DNA of 46,131 nt from Promethearchaeota archaeon. Lineage in GTDB: Archaea; Asgardarchaeota; Lokiarchaeia; Sigyniarchaeales; SOKP01. Position numbers and translations under genes: made by a program. The notes below the pieces were generated by a model. That model searched no databases. It was not told the origin of the DNA and saw only the letters and a program-made list of their open reading frames with translations. The stretch spans positions 1 to 46,131 of the forward strand of contig JAHPZE010000032.1 in assembly GCA_019058365.1 (NCBI GenBank). The letters run 5' to 3'. How positions within the stretch are numbered: the first letter of the stretch is position 1; every line of letters begins with the position of its first letter. Positions 8,250 through 15,836 of this stretch are shown here, piece by piece.

Positions 8250-8609
8250 ATGCAAATCAGTATTCAAGTAAATGGCAATACAACGGTTTTTGAGCTTAAT
8301 AACAGCCAATCTGCCAAAGAACTCTATGAACAGTTACCTTTAACGATTGACGTTGAAAACTACAGCAACAATGAAAAAATCTTTTATCCCCCTAAAAAAC
8401 TTAATACAACCGGTACACCTTTGGCATATGCTCAATCTGGAACGCTTGCATATTATGCGCCATGGGGAAACGTGGTAATGTTTTATGATGATTTTGGTTC
8501 TGCAAGTGGTTTATATGAGTTGGGGAATGTCATATCGGTTGGTGAGCATATCAAAAATATGTCAGGTAGGATACAGATCAAGAAAATGGCTTCGAACGTG
8601 AAAGAATAA
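8250..8609 (+). CDS. Cyclophilin-like domain protein
   Basis: A 119-residue single-domain protein resembling the small cyclophilin-like (DUF369-type) beta-barrel family. Typical pattern: an opening strand ISIQVNGNTTVFEL, the segment SAKELYEQLPLTIDVENYSNNEKIFYPP read in two parts (23-33 and 34-49), then GTLAYYAPWGNVVMFYDDFG (59-78) and a closing GRIQI. The molecular role of this family is not settled; members often sit beside flavodoxins or redox enzymes. It lies 43 bp after the corrinoid gene on the same strand, with AGGA before the ATG, and probably belongs to the same transcript. Confidence 0.75.
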   Translation: MQISIQVNGNTTVFELNNSQSAKELYEQLPLTIDVENYSNNEKIFYPPKKLNTTGTPLAYAQSGTLAYYAPWGNVVMFYDDFGSASGLYELGNVISVGEHIKNMSGRIQIKKMASNVKE

Positions 8610-8707
8610 ATTCCATAAAACCTAATATGGTCTGTATAGATTAGGAGGTATTAAAATCGCATCATAATTAAAAAGTAATTTAAAAGACAATATATTAGCA
8701 AAATATA

Positions 8708-8742
8708 GTGATGTGAAAATCACTAGAATTATTTTAGTGATA
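8708..8742. promoter_or_regulatory. Clustered AGTGAT/ATCACT sites before the ATC-hydrolase-like gene
   Basis: AGTGAT (8708-8713), ATCACT(A) (8720-8726) and TAGTGAT (8736-8742) form two overlapping inverted repeats with 6- and 9-base spacers, 26 bp before the strong ribosome site AGGAGG. Could be an operator or an RNA stem. No regulator is adjacent. Confidence 0.35.
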
Positions 8743-8767
8743 ATTATTTTTATTAGGAGGAAATATT

Positions 8768-9289
8768 ATGAAAGAAATACCTGATTATGAAAAGTATCCA
8801 GTTAGCGAGGAAGAAATGGGAAAGCGTTACAAGAATTGGACAAAAGCCTTGGCTCGGATGGCAGTGTTGCTTTATACAGTAGGTAAGGAAGTCGGAGGCG
8901 AAAAATTCGTCGAAAGACTTAAGGAAGAAAATCGAGAAAGGGGTAGAAGAGATGCGGCAACAATAATGAAAATAGTAGGTTGCAAACCAGAGGATTTCAA
9001 GGATTGTATGAAGATTCCCAAGATGGTTGATTTTATAGATGATAGATATGCGAATTTCTGGGATGGGTATGTTGAAAACACAGCTAAAGCTTTTGAAAAA
9101 GAACTCTTTACTTGTCCGGTTACGGAGCCATGGTCGAAGGCACCTGATCTTTGCGAAGTATTAATTGGGGAATCTCTTAGAAGCTTTGTTAAAGCGCTAA
9201 ACCCCAAGTTTAAAACCGAAGGGTTCACAAAATTACTCACCAAAGGTGATAAATGCTGTCGATACAGGGTTGAGTTGGAGGAAGATTAA
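8768..9289 (+). CDS. L-2-amino-thiazoline-4-carboxylic acid hydrolase-like protein
   Basis: A 173-residue helical, Cys-rich protein that I assign tentatively to the ATC-hydrolase-like family. Features: a long N-terminal helix pair with GGEKFVERLKEENRERGRRDA, then paired cysteines C84/C92 region (VGCKPEDFKDCMK), TCPVTEPW, DLCEVLIGESLRSF and a terminal DKCCRYRVEL. Relatives in anaerobes are frequently found near corrinoid/URO-D genes and seldom have a proven reaction. Preceded by a textbook AGGAGG and a cluster of AGTGAT sites. Composition is GC-richer than the window average, like the preceding URO-D/corrinoid pair. Confidence 0.55.
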   Translation: MKEIPDYEKYPVSEEEMGKRYKNWTKALARMAVLLYTVGKEVGGEKFVERLKEENRERGRRDAATIMKIVGCKPEDFKDCMKIPKMVDFIDDRYANFWDGYVENTAKAFEKELFTCPVTEPWSKAPDLCEVLIGESLRSFVKALNPKFKTEGFTKLLTKGDKCCRYRVELEED

Positions 9290-9302
9290 ATTTGCATGGT
9301 TA

Positions 9303-9360
9303 CTTGCATTTTATATAATCGATTTTGAAGTCATTTTTTTATTTTTATCATTATTTGAAA
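9303..9360 (-). pseudogene. Second decayed fragment of the hydrolase C-terminal coding region
   Basis: GATTTTGAAGTCATTTTTTT (9321-9340) is identical over 20 bases to 11120-11139, inside the 3' part of the large hydrolase gene, and TTGCATTTT (9304-9312) also matches at the right spacing. On the minus strand it still reads K-M-T-S-K-S-I before losing frame. It lies between the ATC-hydrolase-like and flavodoxin genes. Confidence 0.5.
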
Positions 9361-9387
9361 AAGAGTGAGAAAATATCACACTCTCAT

Positions 9388-9915
9388 TTAATTTATTTGA
9401 TTTATCCATTTTTCTACTCCCTCTCTTGCATTTTTTACACTTCCTCCATGAAAAGCAATTGCATTTATCACTTCTGCTTTTGGGCAAAGTTTTTCGATAT
9501 TTCTTACGCTACTTCCAAGTCCACTTCCTTCATGCGTACAAAAAGGGATAATTGTTTTTCCCGAGAAGTCATAAGATTCTAAAAAAGTGAGTATTGCCAT
9601 TGGCATAGTTCCCCACCAATTAGGGTAACCTAAAAATATGACTTTATATAAATCCATATCTGGAACATGATCCGTAAGTTCTGGTCTAGCATTGCTCTTT
9701 AATTCATGTTTTGCCACTTCTGTTGTTTCCATATAATCTGTAGGGTAAGTTTTTTTCGTATTGATGCGAAACATATCTCCTCCAATAATTTCATATATCA
9801 TCTTCGCTATAACTTCAGTATTACCAATGGCTAAATTAACAATTCTTCCATTTACATAATTATTGCCTTTCCTCGAAAAATAAGCGATTAAACATTTTTG
9901 TTCTCCTGATATCAT
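9388..9915 (-). CDS. Flavodoxin family protein
   Basis: A 175-residue flavodoxin-fold protein (Flavodoxin_4 type, about 150-180 residues). The FMN phosphate loop is AYFSRKGNNYVNG...GNTE (11-33, expanded by an insert). The isoalloxazine-binding loops are FLGYPNWWGTMP (94-105) and FCTHEGSGLGSS (123-134). Soluble, probably an FMN electron carrier or quinone/nitro reductase-like enzyme. A cupin gene follows upstream on the same strand (48 bp gap), and an HxlR regulator diverges from the cupin, a common redox-stress arrangement. Confidence 0.9.
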   Translation of the reverse strand: MISGEQKCLIAYFSRKGNNYVNGRIVNLAIGNTEVIAKMIYEIIGGDMFRINTKKTYPTDYMETTEVAKHELKSNARPELTDHVPDMDLYKVIFLGYPNWWGTMPMAILTFLESYDFSGKTIIPFCTHEGSGLGSSVRNIEKLCPKAEVINAIAFHGGSVKNAREGVEKWINQIN

Positions 9916-9963
9916 CCTTTCACACCCACCCTTTTATTTTTAAAAAATACCATAAATACTTTT

Positions 9964-10383
9964 TTACCCACTAATAACGTTATATTCTTCATTTGTTACA
10001 GGTTCTAACCATTCAACAGGTCCTTTTTGAGAATTAGGCATTATTGCAATATGTACAAGCCAGCTATCTGGTGAAGCTCCATGCCAATGATTTACGCTAG
10101 AAGGAATTTTTACCACATCACCTTTGTGAATCACTTGAACTTTTTTACCTTTTTCTTGATAATATCCCTTTCCAGCTGTAACGAGCAAAATTTGACCCCC
10201 TTGATGTATATGCCAATTAGTTCTTGCGCTAGGTTCAAAACTAACATTACCTATTGGGCAATTAAAAATACGATCATCTTCGACTAACATACTAAGCCAT
10301 GCCCTTCCTGTGAAATGATCGTTTGGGAGTTTTACTCCTTTTGGAAATAATTCCCTTTCACTTAAATTATTTAATTTGTCCAT
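9964..10383 (-). CDS. Cupin-domain protein
   Basis: A 139-residue single-cupin protein. Motif 1 is NWHIHQGGQILLVTAGKGYY (56-75) with two His and a Gln in place of the usual Glu; motif 2 is VVKIPSSVNHWHGAS (about 89-103), giving a third metal His. Such small cupins occur beside carboxymuconolactone decarboxylase, flavodoxin or oxidoreductase genes and are usually of unknown substrate. AAGGATGA precedes the ATG. It shares a divergent promoter with the HxlR-type regulator and probably is cotranscribed with the flavodoxin. Confidence 0.88.
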   Translation of the reverse strand: MDKLNNLSERELFPKGVKLPNDHFTGRAWLSMLVEDDRIFNCPIGNVSFEPSARTNWHIHQGGQILLVTAGKGYYQEKGKKVQVIHKGDVVKIPSSVNHWHGASPDSWLVHIAIMPNSQKGPVEWLEPVTNEEYNVISG

Positions 10384-10455
10384 TTTTCATCCTTTTATTT
10401 GTTACAATAAATCATTAAGTTTCAAAAAGTTACTTAATCTTAATATAAAATTTAA

Positions 10456-10472
10456 TAAGTAAAGATTACTTA
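10456..10472. promoter_or_regulatory. HxlR operator candidate
   Basis: TAAGTAA (10456-10462), AGA, TTACTTA (10466-10472) is a perfect 7-bp inverted repeat in the 126-bp space between the cupin and HxlR genes. A further half-site, GTTACTTAATC, lies at 10429-10439. Spacing and position fit autoregulation and control of the cupin/flavodoxin genes. Confidence 0.55.
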
Positions 10473-10509
10473 AATATTAATTGTAAGTTATAAATAACAA
10501 GGTGATTGG

Positions 10510-10878
10510 GTGGTTACTAAAAATAAAATTACAATGGACTCTTACAACGAATTATCAAAGAAATGGGCTGTAACCATATTAAAATCTATGTTCTTAGGAT
10601 GCAAGAGGTTTAGTGATTTTTTAGAAGTGCATGAAGGGTTAAGCAATAGAGTGTTGTCAGACCAGCTAAAAAGATTAGAACATCATGGTTTTATTAAAAA
10701 AGAGATTGTAAACAAAAGTCCTGTTAAAATAGAATATTCATTAACAGAAGCTGGACGAGATTTAAATAAAATGCTTTATGAAAAAGTAATGTTTGCAATT
10801 AAGTATGGTTTAACTGACAGAAATGACCCATATTTTAGAGGAAAAAATATTGAAGAGGCTTTTGGTATAAAAAAGTAA
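10510..10878 (+). CDS. HxlR family transcriptional regulator
   Basis: A 122-residue winged-helix protein of the HxlR type: SKKWAVTILKSMFLGCKRFSDF (14-35), then the recognition region LSNRVLSDQLKRLEHHGFIKKE (about 43-64), and the wing IEYSLTEAGRDL. The GTG start is supported by GGTGAT five bases upstream; an internal ATG at codon 9 is less likely. HxlR proteins in anaerobes sense oxidants or aldehydes. An inverted repeat sits 37 bp upstream, shared with the divergent cupin/flavodoxin pair, its probable targets. Confidence 0.92.
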   Translation: MVTKNKITMDSYNELSKKWAVTILKSMFLGCKRFSDFLEVHEGLSNRVLSDQLKRLEHHGFIKKEIVNKSPVKIEYSLTEAGRDLNKMLYEKVMFAIKYGLTDRNDPYFRGKNIEEAFGIKK

Positions 10879-11033
10879 TTTGATAATTATTAGTCATAAC
10901 TTCAAACAAATGATTTATAATTATTTTTATCTTGATGCTTTATCTAAAAATTACAATCAGAAAGATTAACCACATAAAAATTAATTTGAATAAGCAATTG
11001 GAATAATTTATTAAAGCACAGGAAGAAAAAAAG

Positions 11034-11071
11034 GGAATGATATGGAAATGCTGAAAACAAGAGATCATTCC
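11034..11071. terminator. Inverted repeat spanning the end of the large hydrolase gene
   Basis: GGAATGAT (11034-11041) pairs exactly with ATCATTCC (11064-11071), extended imperfectly by purine/pyrimidine tracts on both sides. It includes the stop codon of the minus-strand gene and is followed on that strand by a T-rich run, fitting transcription termination. Confidence 0.45.
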
Positions 11072-13428
11072 TTTTCTTTTAAAATTTTATTGAGGGTTTC
11101 TATTGCATTTTCTTTAATAGATTTTGAAGTCATTTTTTTTATCATTTTTGCCATCATTTTATAGGCTCCTGAGACTGTAATATCAATTTCAACAAAAACT
11201 CCAATACCAGACTCTGTATCTTCAAAACTTAGGGTATAAAAAGTTTCACCAGCTGAAGGAACAACTTCGAATTTTGTGGAATGTTCAGTTCTTGGCCCAA
11301 TCTCATTAGTTGAAATTTCTCTTCCTTGAATTACAGTAGTATGATGCCCAATTGTATCAAAAAGCTTGTTTACTATTTTTTGAAAATCTGCTGGTTTCTC
11401 TTTTAATTCAAATATTAATTCTTTAGCTTCAGGTTCTTCCTTTTGCTTTCCTTTACCAGTTACCACGACCCTCACACGACCAATATTCTGGATTCGAGCG
11501 TAGCGAGTTTTAGGATCACCCTGTCTATGCGAGGTTACACGAATTGCTGGGAAGTAAGTACCTGGCTCTGAAAATGAATAAGTTGTTTTCACCTCTACAT
11601 GAGTGCTTTTAGTGTCTTTGAGTTTCTCGGTCACTGGATAGTCACCAGTACCCTCAAAATCCCATTCTGCCCCAACTACATAGCCGGTATCAGGTGGTGT
11701 TTCAATAATCGCGGAAAATTTAACTTTCTTACCAATGTTAACATCTACACGCTCACCTCCATTTACTGTAAGATTAACCACTGGTTGAATCCCCTTACGC
11801 TCCGTAGCAGTCGGAGGCACTTCTACTTGTGCATCCGTTATTTTATATGTAGAACTTGCTGGAGGTGCTACACCTTTTTCAACCCATACGCTCAAATCAC
11901 GTAGTGCTTGTTGTAAAACACCACCATAATTGATAACTCGCGTCGTTATTACTGGAGGAGTATCAAACTTCGAAACTATTGGTGGTACATGCATCGCATA
12001 GTCAATGTACCAGAGTCGGTAGTTATCGTCAAATTTATCTCCCAATACCTGTTTTATCCTCGAATGATACCATTCAGCACCCCATGGATAGGCGATTTCA
12101 TCCATCAGCATATTCACCACAATCATCTTACCATCAAATTGACCGCTTAAGCGTGCAACAGTACTTTTGGAATAACGATTACTTAATAGTTCAGCGCGTT
12201 GTGGATATAATGGTTTACCATCATCGTCTCGGAACTGATCATAACCATAATAATCAGCTGAAGGAATTTGGTGACGATGGTAGGTTTGAGCAGCGAGATA
12301 TACAGAGTTGTCTATCTCTACTTTGTCCCCTGCTTTAACTTTAGCCAATGTTTGGAAGTGCTCCTCTCCGAAGGCAATCAAGACGAACTTTTCAAACGCT
12401 CCAGCAATATAGACTACGCAACCCTCAGCTTCACCACTTTTTATGATTAATGAAGCTCCTTGAAAATCTGCCTCCGGTAAATCTTCCATCATAAACCCTG
12501 CTGGAACTTTTATTTTACTAACACTCCCCGCCGATAAAGTTATACCAAAACCCATTTCCTTCAAATCTTCGGGCCAGATTAGCTTGTTGATTTTTGTTTG
12601 ATGATGAACTTTGGCATTTAGGAGGGATTCAGACGGGTTTGCGCCGAGATAGCCCGGTTTATTCCAAAAATCCTCAAAATAGGTGGGATCCCATTTGACC
12701 ATTTGATCAAAAAACATAGTTAAAACTCCCGTATAGCCAAATGCGATCCTTCTGTAATTAAACCAAGCACGTGGTGGAAAACCCATTTTAGTTACTTCAA
12801 TGAGCGCCTCCCGTTCCTCGTTATTTAGGCCAGCATACATATCACCACTACCACCTGGTTCTATTGCATCGATAATACCAGGCATTTTATCTTTTAATAT
12901 ACGCATCGCATGAGCTTGCACCGTAAAATTATTGGGTATTGCTATTGTTGTTGCGTGAATAAATGGTACCGCACCATCCCAAACACCTTCCGTATTTTCC
13001 ACACAGGCAATCGTTTTAAACGCGCCACCACTACCGCCATAAACATAACCATAAGGGCGATGGGGACCATACATTTCGGAAGCCAAAACGCGCGAATACT
13101 TAGCCACTGCCGCACTGGCTCGATAAGCAGTGATGGTTGGGTCATCACCTACAAACATATTTAGTCTCCCCAGATTTGATTCTACTTGATAAGCACCACT
13201 CTCGATTGCAAAACCTAATGAATAACTAGGATCGGGATATTCTGGATTCTGAACAGCATTCTCATTTCCCGATATCGCCATGAGATACTGGAAAAATCGA
13301 CCGTCATATTGTTCCTTTGGAGGGAAGTAGATTGAGAATCGGGTATCGGTACCCTTAAAACCACCATGTACATATCGATGACGCTCGGGCTCATCTCGCC
13401 ATTCATCAATATCTATATATGGCTCCAT
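11065..13428 (-). CDS. Large alpha/beta-hydrolase-like protein with PKD and C-terminal START-like domain
   Basis: A 787-residue multidomain protein. Residues 1-530 look like a tannase/feruloyl-esterase-like serine hydrolase with nucleophile elbow YGGSGGAF (Ser133). About 545-655 is a PKD-like beta sandwich (GAEWDFEGTGDYP, TTYSFSEPGTYFPAIRVTS). After a Lys/Glu linker (GKGKQKEEPEAKE, near 658) the last ~120 residues resemble a START/SRPBCC domain with a long C-terminal helix. No signal peptide or membrane segment, odd for a PKD protein. The first two domains are coded by GC-rich DNA, the last by AT-rich DNA like the rest of the window, suggesting a transferred hydrolase fused to a native domain. 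Substrate unknown; the domain calls are my pattern reading. Confidence 0.65.
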   Translation of the reverse strand: MEPYIDIDEWRDEPERHRYVHGGFKGTDTRFSIYFPPKEQYDGRFFQYLMAISGNENAVQNPEYPDPSYSLGFAIESGAYQVESNLGRLNMFVGDDPTITAYRASAAVAKYSRVLASEMYGPHRPYGYVYGGSGGAFKTIACVENTEGVWDGAVPFIHATTIAIPNNFTVQAHAMRILKDKMPGIIDAIEPGGSGDMYAGLNNEEREALIEVTKMGFPPRAWFNYRRIAFGYTGVLTMFFDQMVKWDPTYFEDFWNKPGYLGANPSESLLNAKVHHQTKINKLIWPEDLKEMGFGITLSAGSVSKIKVPAGFMMEDLPEADFQGASLIIKSGEAEGCVVYIAGAFEKFVLIAFGEEHFQTLAKVKAGDKVEIDNSVYLAAQTYHRHQIPSADYYGYDQFRDDDGKPLYPQRAELLSNRYSKSTVARLSGQFDGKMIVVNMLMDEIAYPWGAEWYHSRIKQVLGDKFDDNYRLWYIDYAMHVPPIVSKFDTPPVITTRVINYGGVLQQALRDLSVWVEKGVAPPASSTYKITDAQVEVPPTATERKGIQPVVNLTVNGGERVDVNIGKKVKFSAIIETPPDTGYVVGAEWDFEGTGDYPVTEKLKDTKSTHVEVKTTYSFSEPGTYFPAIRVTSHRQGDPKTRYARIQNIGRVRVVVTGKGKQKEEPEAKELIFELKEKPADFQKIVNKLFDTIGHHTTVIQGREISTNEIGPRTEHSTKFEVVPSAGETFYTLSFEDTESGIGVFVEIDITVSGAYKMMAKMIKKMTSKSIKENAIETLNKILKEKE

Positions 13429-13659
13429 AAAGAGAGAATCGCTAGATTCATTATAATCGTTTCTTTCTATAATTCTACACCTTTTTTTATTTACTTAGTT
13501 ATAATACTTAATTTATTTTTGATTTTAATTCTAAAATCCTTTCTAATCGAACTTATGATATTATATCACAAAGCTAATAAAAAAAGAATTTTTATTTATA
13601 TAATAATTTTAAGCTTGAAAATTCAAGTTATCTAAAATCTGTTAATATTTAACCAACAA

Positions 13660-14307
13660 ATGAAGCAATTAAAAAAGATTGTTCTGAAAATACCTTTAGA
13701 CCCTAGGGCTAAGGAATTTTTTGATTTATTGGAAAAATATGAATTACTCCAAATACACCGTCAAGATGAGGATCAAATCTTTGCAACACAGAAGGTAAAA
13801 TTCAAGGATCCTAAAATGAATCCAAAAATGTTGGAAAATGAACATTATGGAATGTCATATATAGAAGTTTTAAAAGAGGACAGAAGAAATAATGAATTTA
13901 TTTTCTTTTCTAAACATAACTGGGTTAAGGAAACGAAAGAGTTCCTCGATAAACTAGATCTGATTATCGATCCTCCTATAATTCTAGATCAAGATCGTCT
14001 TTTAGCAAGTATTATAACTGATAGTAAAAATATCAATAAATTTGTTGATTCCCTAGATAGCCATTATGATGAAAAATTGGAGATTCTGAGCATAACTAAT
14101 ATACAACCTAACTATGAAAATCTTTTTTTAAAATTAACAGACCGTCAGAAAGAGATTGTATATTACGCTATTCAGCATGGATATTTTGAAATACCTCGTA
14201 GAATCAATTCAAAGAAAATCGCGAATTATTTTAAAATTTCTCGGAGTGCATTATATGAACATTTGCGAAAAATAGAAAAAATAATTTATAACACAATATT
14301 TAGTTAA
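13660..14307 (+). CDS. Bat-like (HTH_10) transcriptional regulator
   Basis: A 215-residue archaeal regulator. The C-terminal ~55 residues are a clear bacterio-opsin-activator-type HTH: LTDRQKEIVYYAIQHGYFEIPR, then KKIANYFKISRSALYEHLRKIEK. The N-terminal ~150 residues (KIVLKIPLDPRAKEFFDLLEKYE at the start) form the unnamed sensor half seen in this archaea-only family. No ribosome site precedes the ATG. It diverges from the large hydrolase (231 bp apart), a possible target; no palindrome is obvious in that gap. Confidence 0.85.
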   Translation: MKQLKKIVLKIPLDPRAKEFFDLLEKYELLQIHRQDEDQIFATQKVKFKDPKMNPKMLENEHYGMSYIEVLKEDRRNNEFIFFSKHNWVKETKEFLDKLDLIIDPPIILDQDRLLASIITDSKNINKFVDSLDSHYDEKLEILSITNIQPNYENLFLKLTDRQKEIVYYAIQHGYFEIPRRINSKKIANYFKISRSALYEHLRKIEKIIYNTIFS

Positions 14308-14622
14308 AAATTATCATGTAATAATAATTGAGCATTCAAAATTAAGGAAAAAAATAATTAGCTTTTACAAGGGAGAACAAGGCAGTTTTTAAGTATCAGT
14401 GTTACAAAATATGGATCTAGAAATCCATTCCAGAGGATTTTGATCCTCAAATCTTTATTTGATTATCATGATTAATTTGGGACAAATTATTATAAAACTT
14501 ATAAAAAAAGAGATTATCTCAACATTCCAGCGCATAGTTTTGAGATGCTCACTTTAAAATTCACTAATGATTCATGAATATATAATATTTATAAAAGGAG
14601 AAAAAAATATAAAAAAGAATTT
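14308..14622. other. Gene-free stretch with small stem-loops
   Basis: No gene is visible. Three short inverted repeats are present: TGGAT/ATCCA (14412-14427), GAGGAT/ATCCTC (14433-14448) and ATCTCAA/TTGAGAT (14516-14546). The first two lie in tandem about 110 bp after the stop of the Bat-like gene and the second is followed by AAATCTTTATTT, so they may end transcription between these convergent genes. Confidence 0.35.
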
Positions 14623-15573
14623 TTATCCAAGTATTTTTTTTGGATTTTCATTTAAAATTAGGTTAATTTCCTCTTGTGTGAACTTCAAGCCATACTGTTT
14701 TCCTGTCTCAGGTATATCCTTAAAGAACTGTACCCAATCTTTATCGCTAAAAACGGGGCTTAAATAAGGCCAATCGGATCCGAACATAATGCGTTCTTTA
14801 AGCGGTGCACCAAATAACGCGGGAGCATCAAGAATAGCTCTCAATAATTTTAGCCAATACTCAGGATAACATTTTACCATCCCTTGGTGTCCAGAAAATT
14901 CTGCAAATACATTTGTCCTTCCAGACATAATTTCGATTACCCCTAGCGTCCAAGTTGTAAAGCCACCTCCAAAATGAACCATTAATATTTTCAAATCAGG
15001 AAATCTTGCTGCGATACGATCCAGGTACATTGGATTGGCATATTTATTTTCAACTAATGGATGAGTTAAAGCTGCTGTATGAGATTGAAGCATCATTCCT
15101 AGTTCCTCGCACTTTGCATAAAAAGCATCGTATTTAGGGTCATCTGGAAAAAATCCGCAGGGAGCATAAATTTTCACGGCTTTTACGCCCCATTCTTGAG
15201 ATGCTTTTTCAATTAATTTAATCCCCTCCTCTCCTCGTCTAGGATCAATACCCACAACAAATTCAAGTTTATCTGGGAACTGATCACGCTGATCTACATA
15301 CCACTTATTCACTTCTTCGATAGACCACTTAGCTTCACCAACCACTGACTTTCCATAATCTGGATGACAGATATAAGCTTTATCAATCCCAGCATCAGCC
15401 ATAATTTGAGTGTATACCGAGGCATCCGATGCCCAAGTTTGCGGCATCATCTGGGTCATTATCGTTTCAGTAGGAACTCCCATAGATCTGGCATATCCAG
15501 CTGCAATTCCTTCCCAGAATGCATCTGAATAAAGCTCTTTACAAAGAATATGACAATGTGTATTAACTACCAT
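14623..15573 (-). CDS. Amidohydrolase family 2 (ACMSD-like) protein
   Basis: A 316-residue metal-dependent TIM-barrel hydrolase or decarboxylase of the amidohydrolase-2 type. Ligands visible: HCH at 6-8 (NTHCHI), a His in MLQSHTAALTHP, MVHFGGGF, and the catalytic Asp in FGSDWPYLSP. Family members decarboxylate or hydrolyse aromatic or carboxylated compounds in the cytoplasm; this substrate is unknown. AAGGT precedes the ATG. A perfect palindrome overlaps its TATA-like sequence, and a divergent TetR gene lies 263 bp away, so it is probably repressed by that protein and induced by its substrate. Confidence 0.88.
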   Translation of the reverse strand: MVVNTHCHILCKELYSDAFWEGIAAGYARSMGVPTETIMTQMMPQTWASDASVYTQIMADAGIDKAYICHPDYGKSVVGEAKWSIEEVNKWYVDQRDQFPDKLEFVVGIDPRRGEEGIKLIEKASQEWGVKAVKIYAPCGFFPDDPKYDAFYAKCEELGMMLQSHTAALTHPLVENKYANPMYLDRIAARFPDLKILMVHFGGGFTTWTLGVIEIMSGRTNVFAEFSGHQGMVKCYPEYWLKLLRAILDAPALFGAPLKERIMFGSDWPYLSPVFSDKDWVQFFKDIPETGKQYGLKFTQEEINLILNENPKKILG

Positions 15574-15601
15574 TTTTATAACCTTAATTATTTACTTTTT
15601 A

Positions 15602-15620
15602 AAATAGCCTATGGCTATTT
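15602..15620. promoter_or_regulatory. TetR operator 1 (amidohydrolase promoter)
   Basis: AAATAGCC (15602-15609), TAT, GGCTATTT (15613-15620) is a perfect 8-bp inverted repeat. It overlaps TTATAAATA on the minus strand, 29 bp before the amidohydrolase start. A related 19-bp site occurs at the TetR promoter. Confidence 0.7.
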
Positions 15621-15782
15621 ATAAGGAAAGTCACTTATGTATTTAAAGGTTTGGTTTATGGAAAATTCTTCAAAAATCAACTTAAAAGTATCGTTCGATT
15701 TCTTATTAAGCATATTTAACTAACTAGTTAATTTCTTGAAATTTTCACAATAGTTTTATATATTAATCTTTCTTTATTATAA

Positions 15783-15804
15783 TTTAAATACCCATCGGCT
15801 ATAT
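15783..15804. promoter_or_regulatory. TATA box and TetR operator 2
   Basis: TTTAAATA (15783-15790) is a good archaeal TATA box 47 bp before the TetR ATG. The overlapping 15786-15804 (centre CCCATCGGCTAT) matches operator 1 at 14 of 19 positions. A repressor here would block its own promoter. Confidence 0.55.
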
Positions 15805-15836
15805 ATATTAATAAATTTGATGTTTTACTGCTAAAT

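Noticed and set aside
13366..13635. Plus-strand hydrophobic frame of 89 codons before the Bat-like gene
   Set aside because: It overlaps the start of the large hydrolase antisense, and the rest is AT-rich intergenic sequence translating to Ile/Leu/Phe; no convincing small membrane protein.
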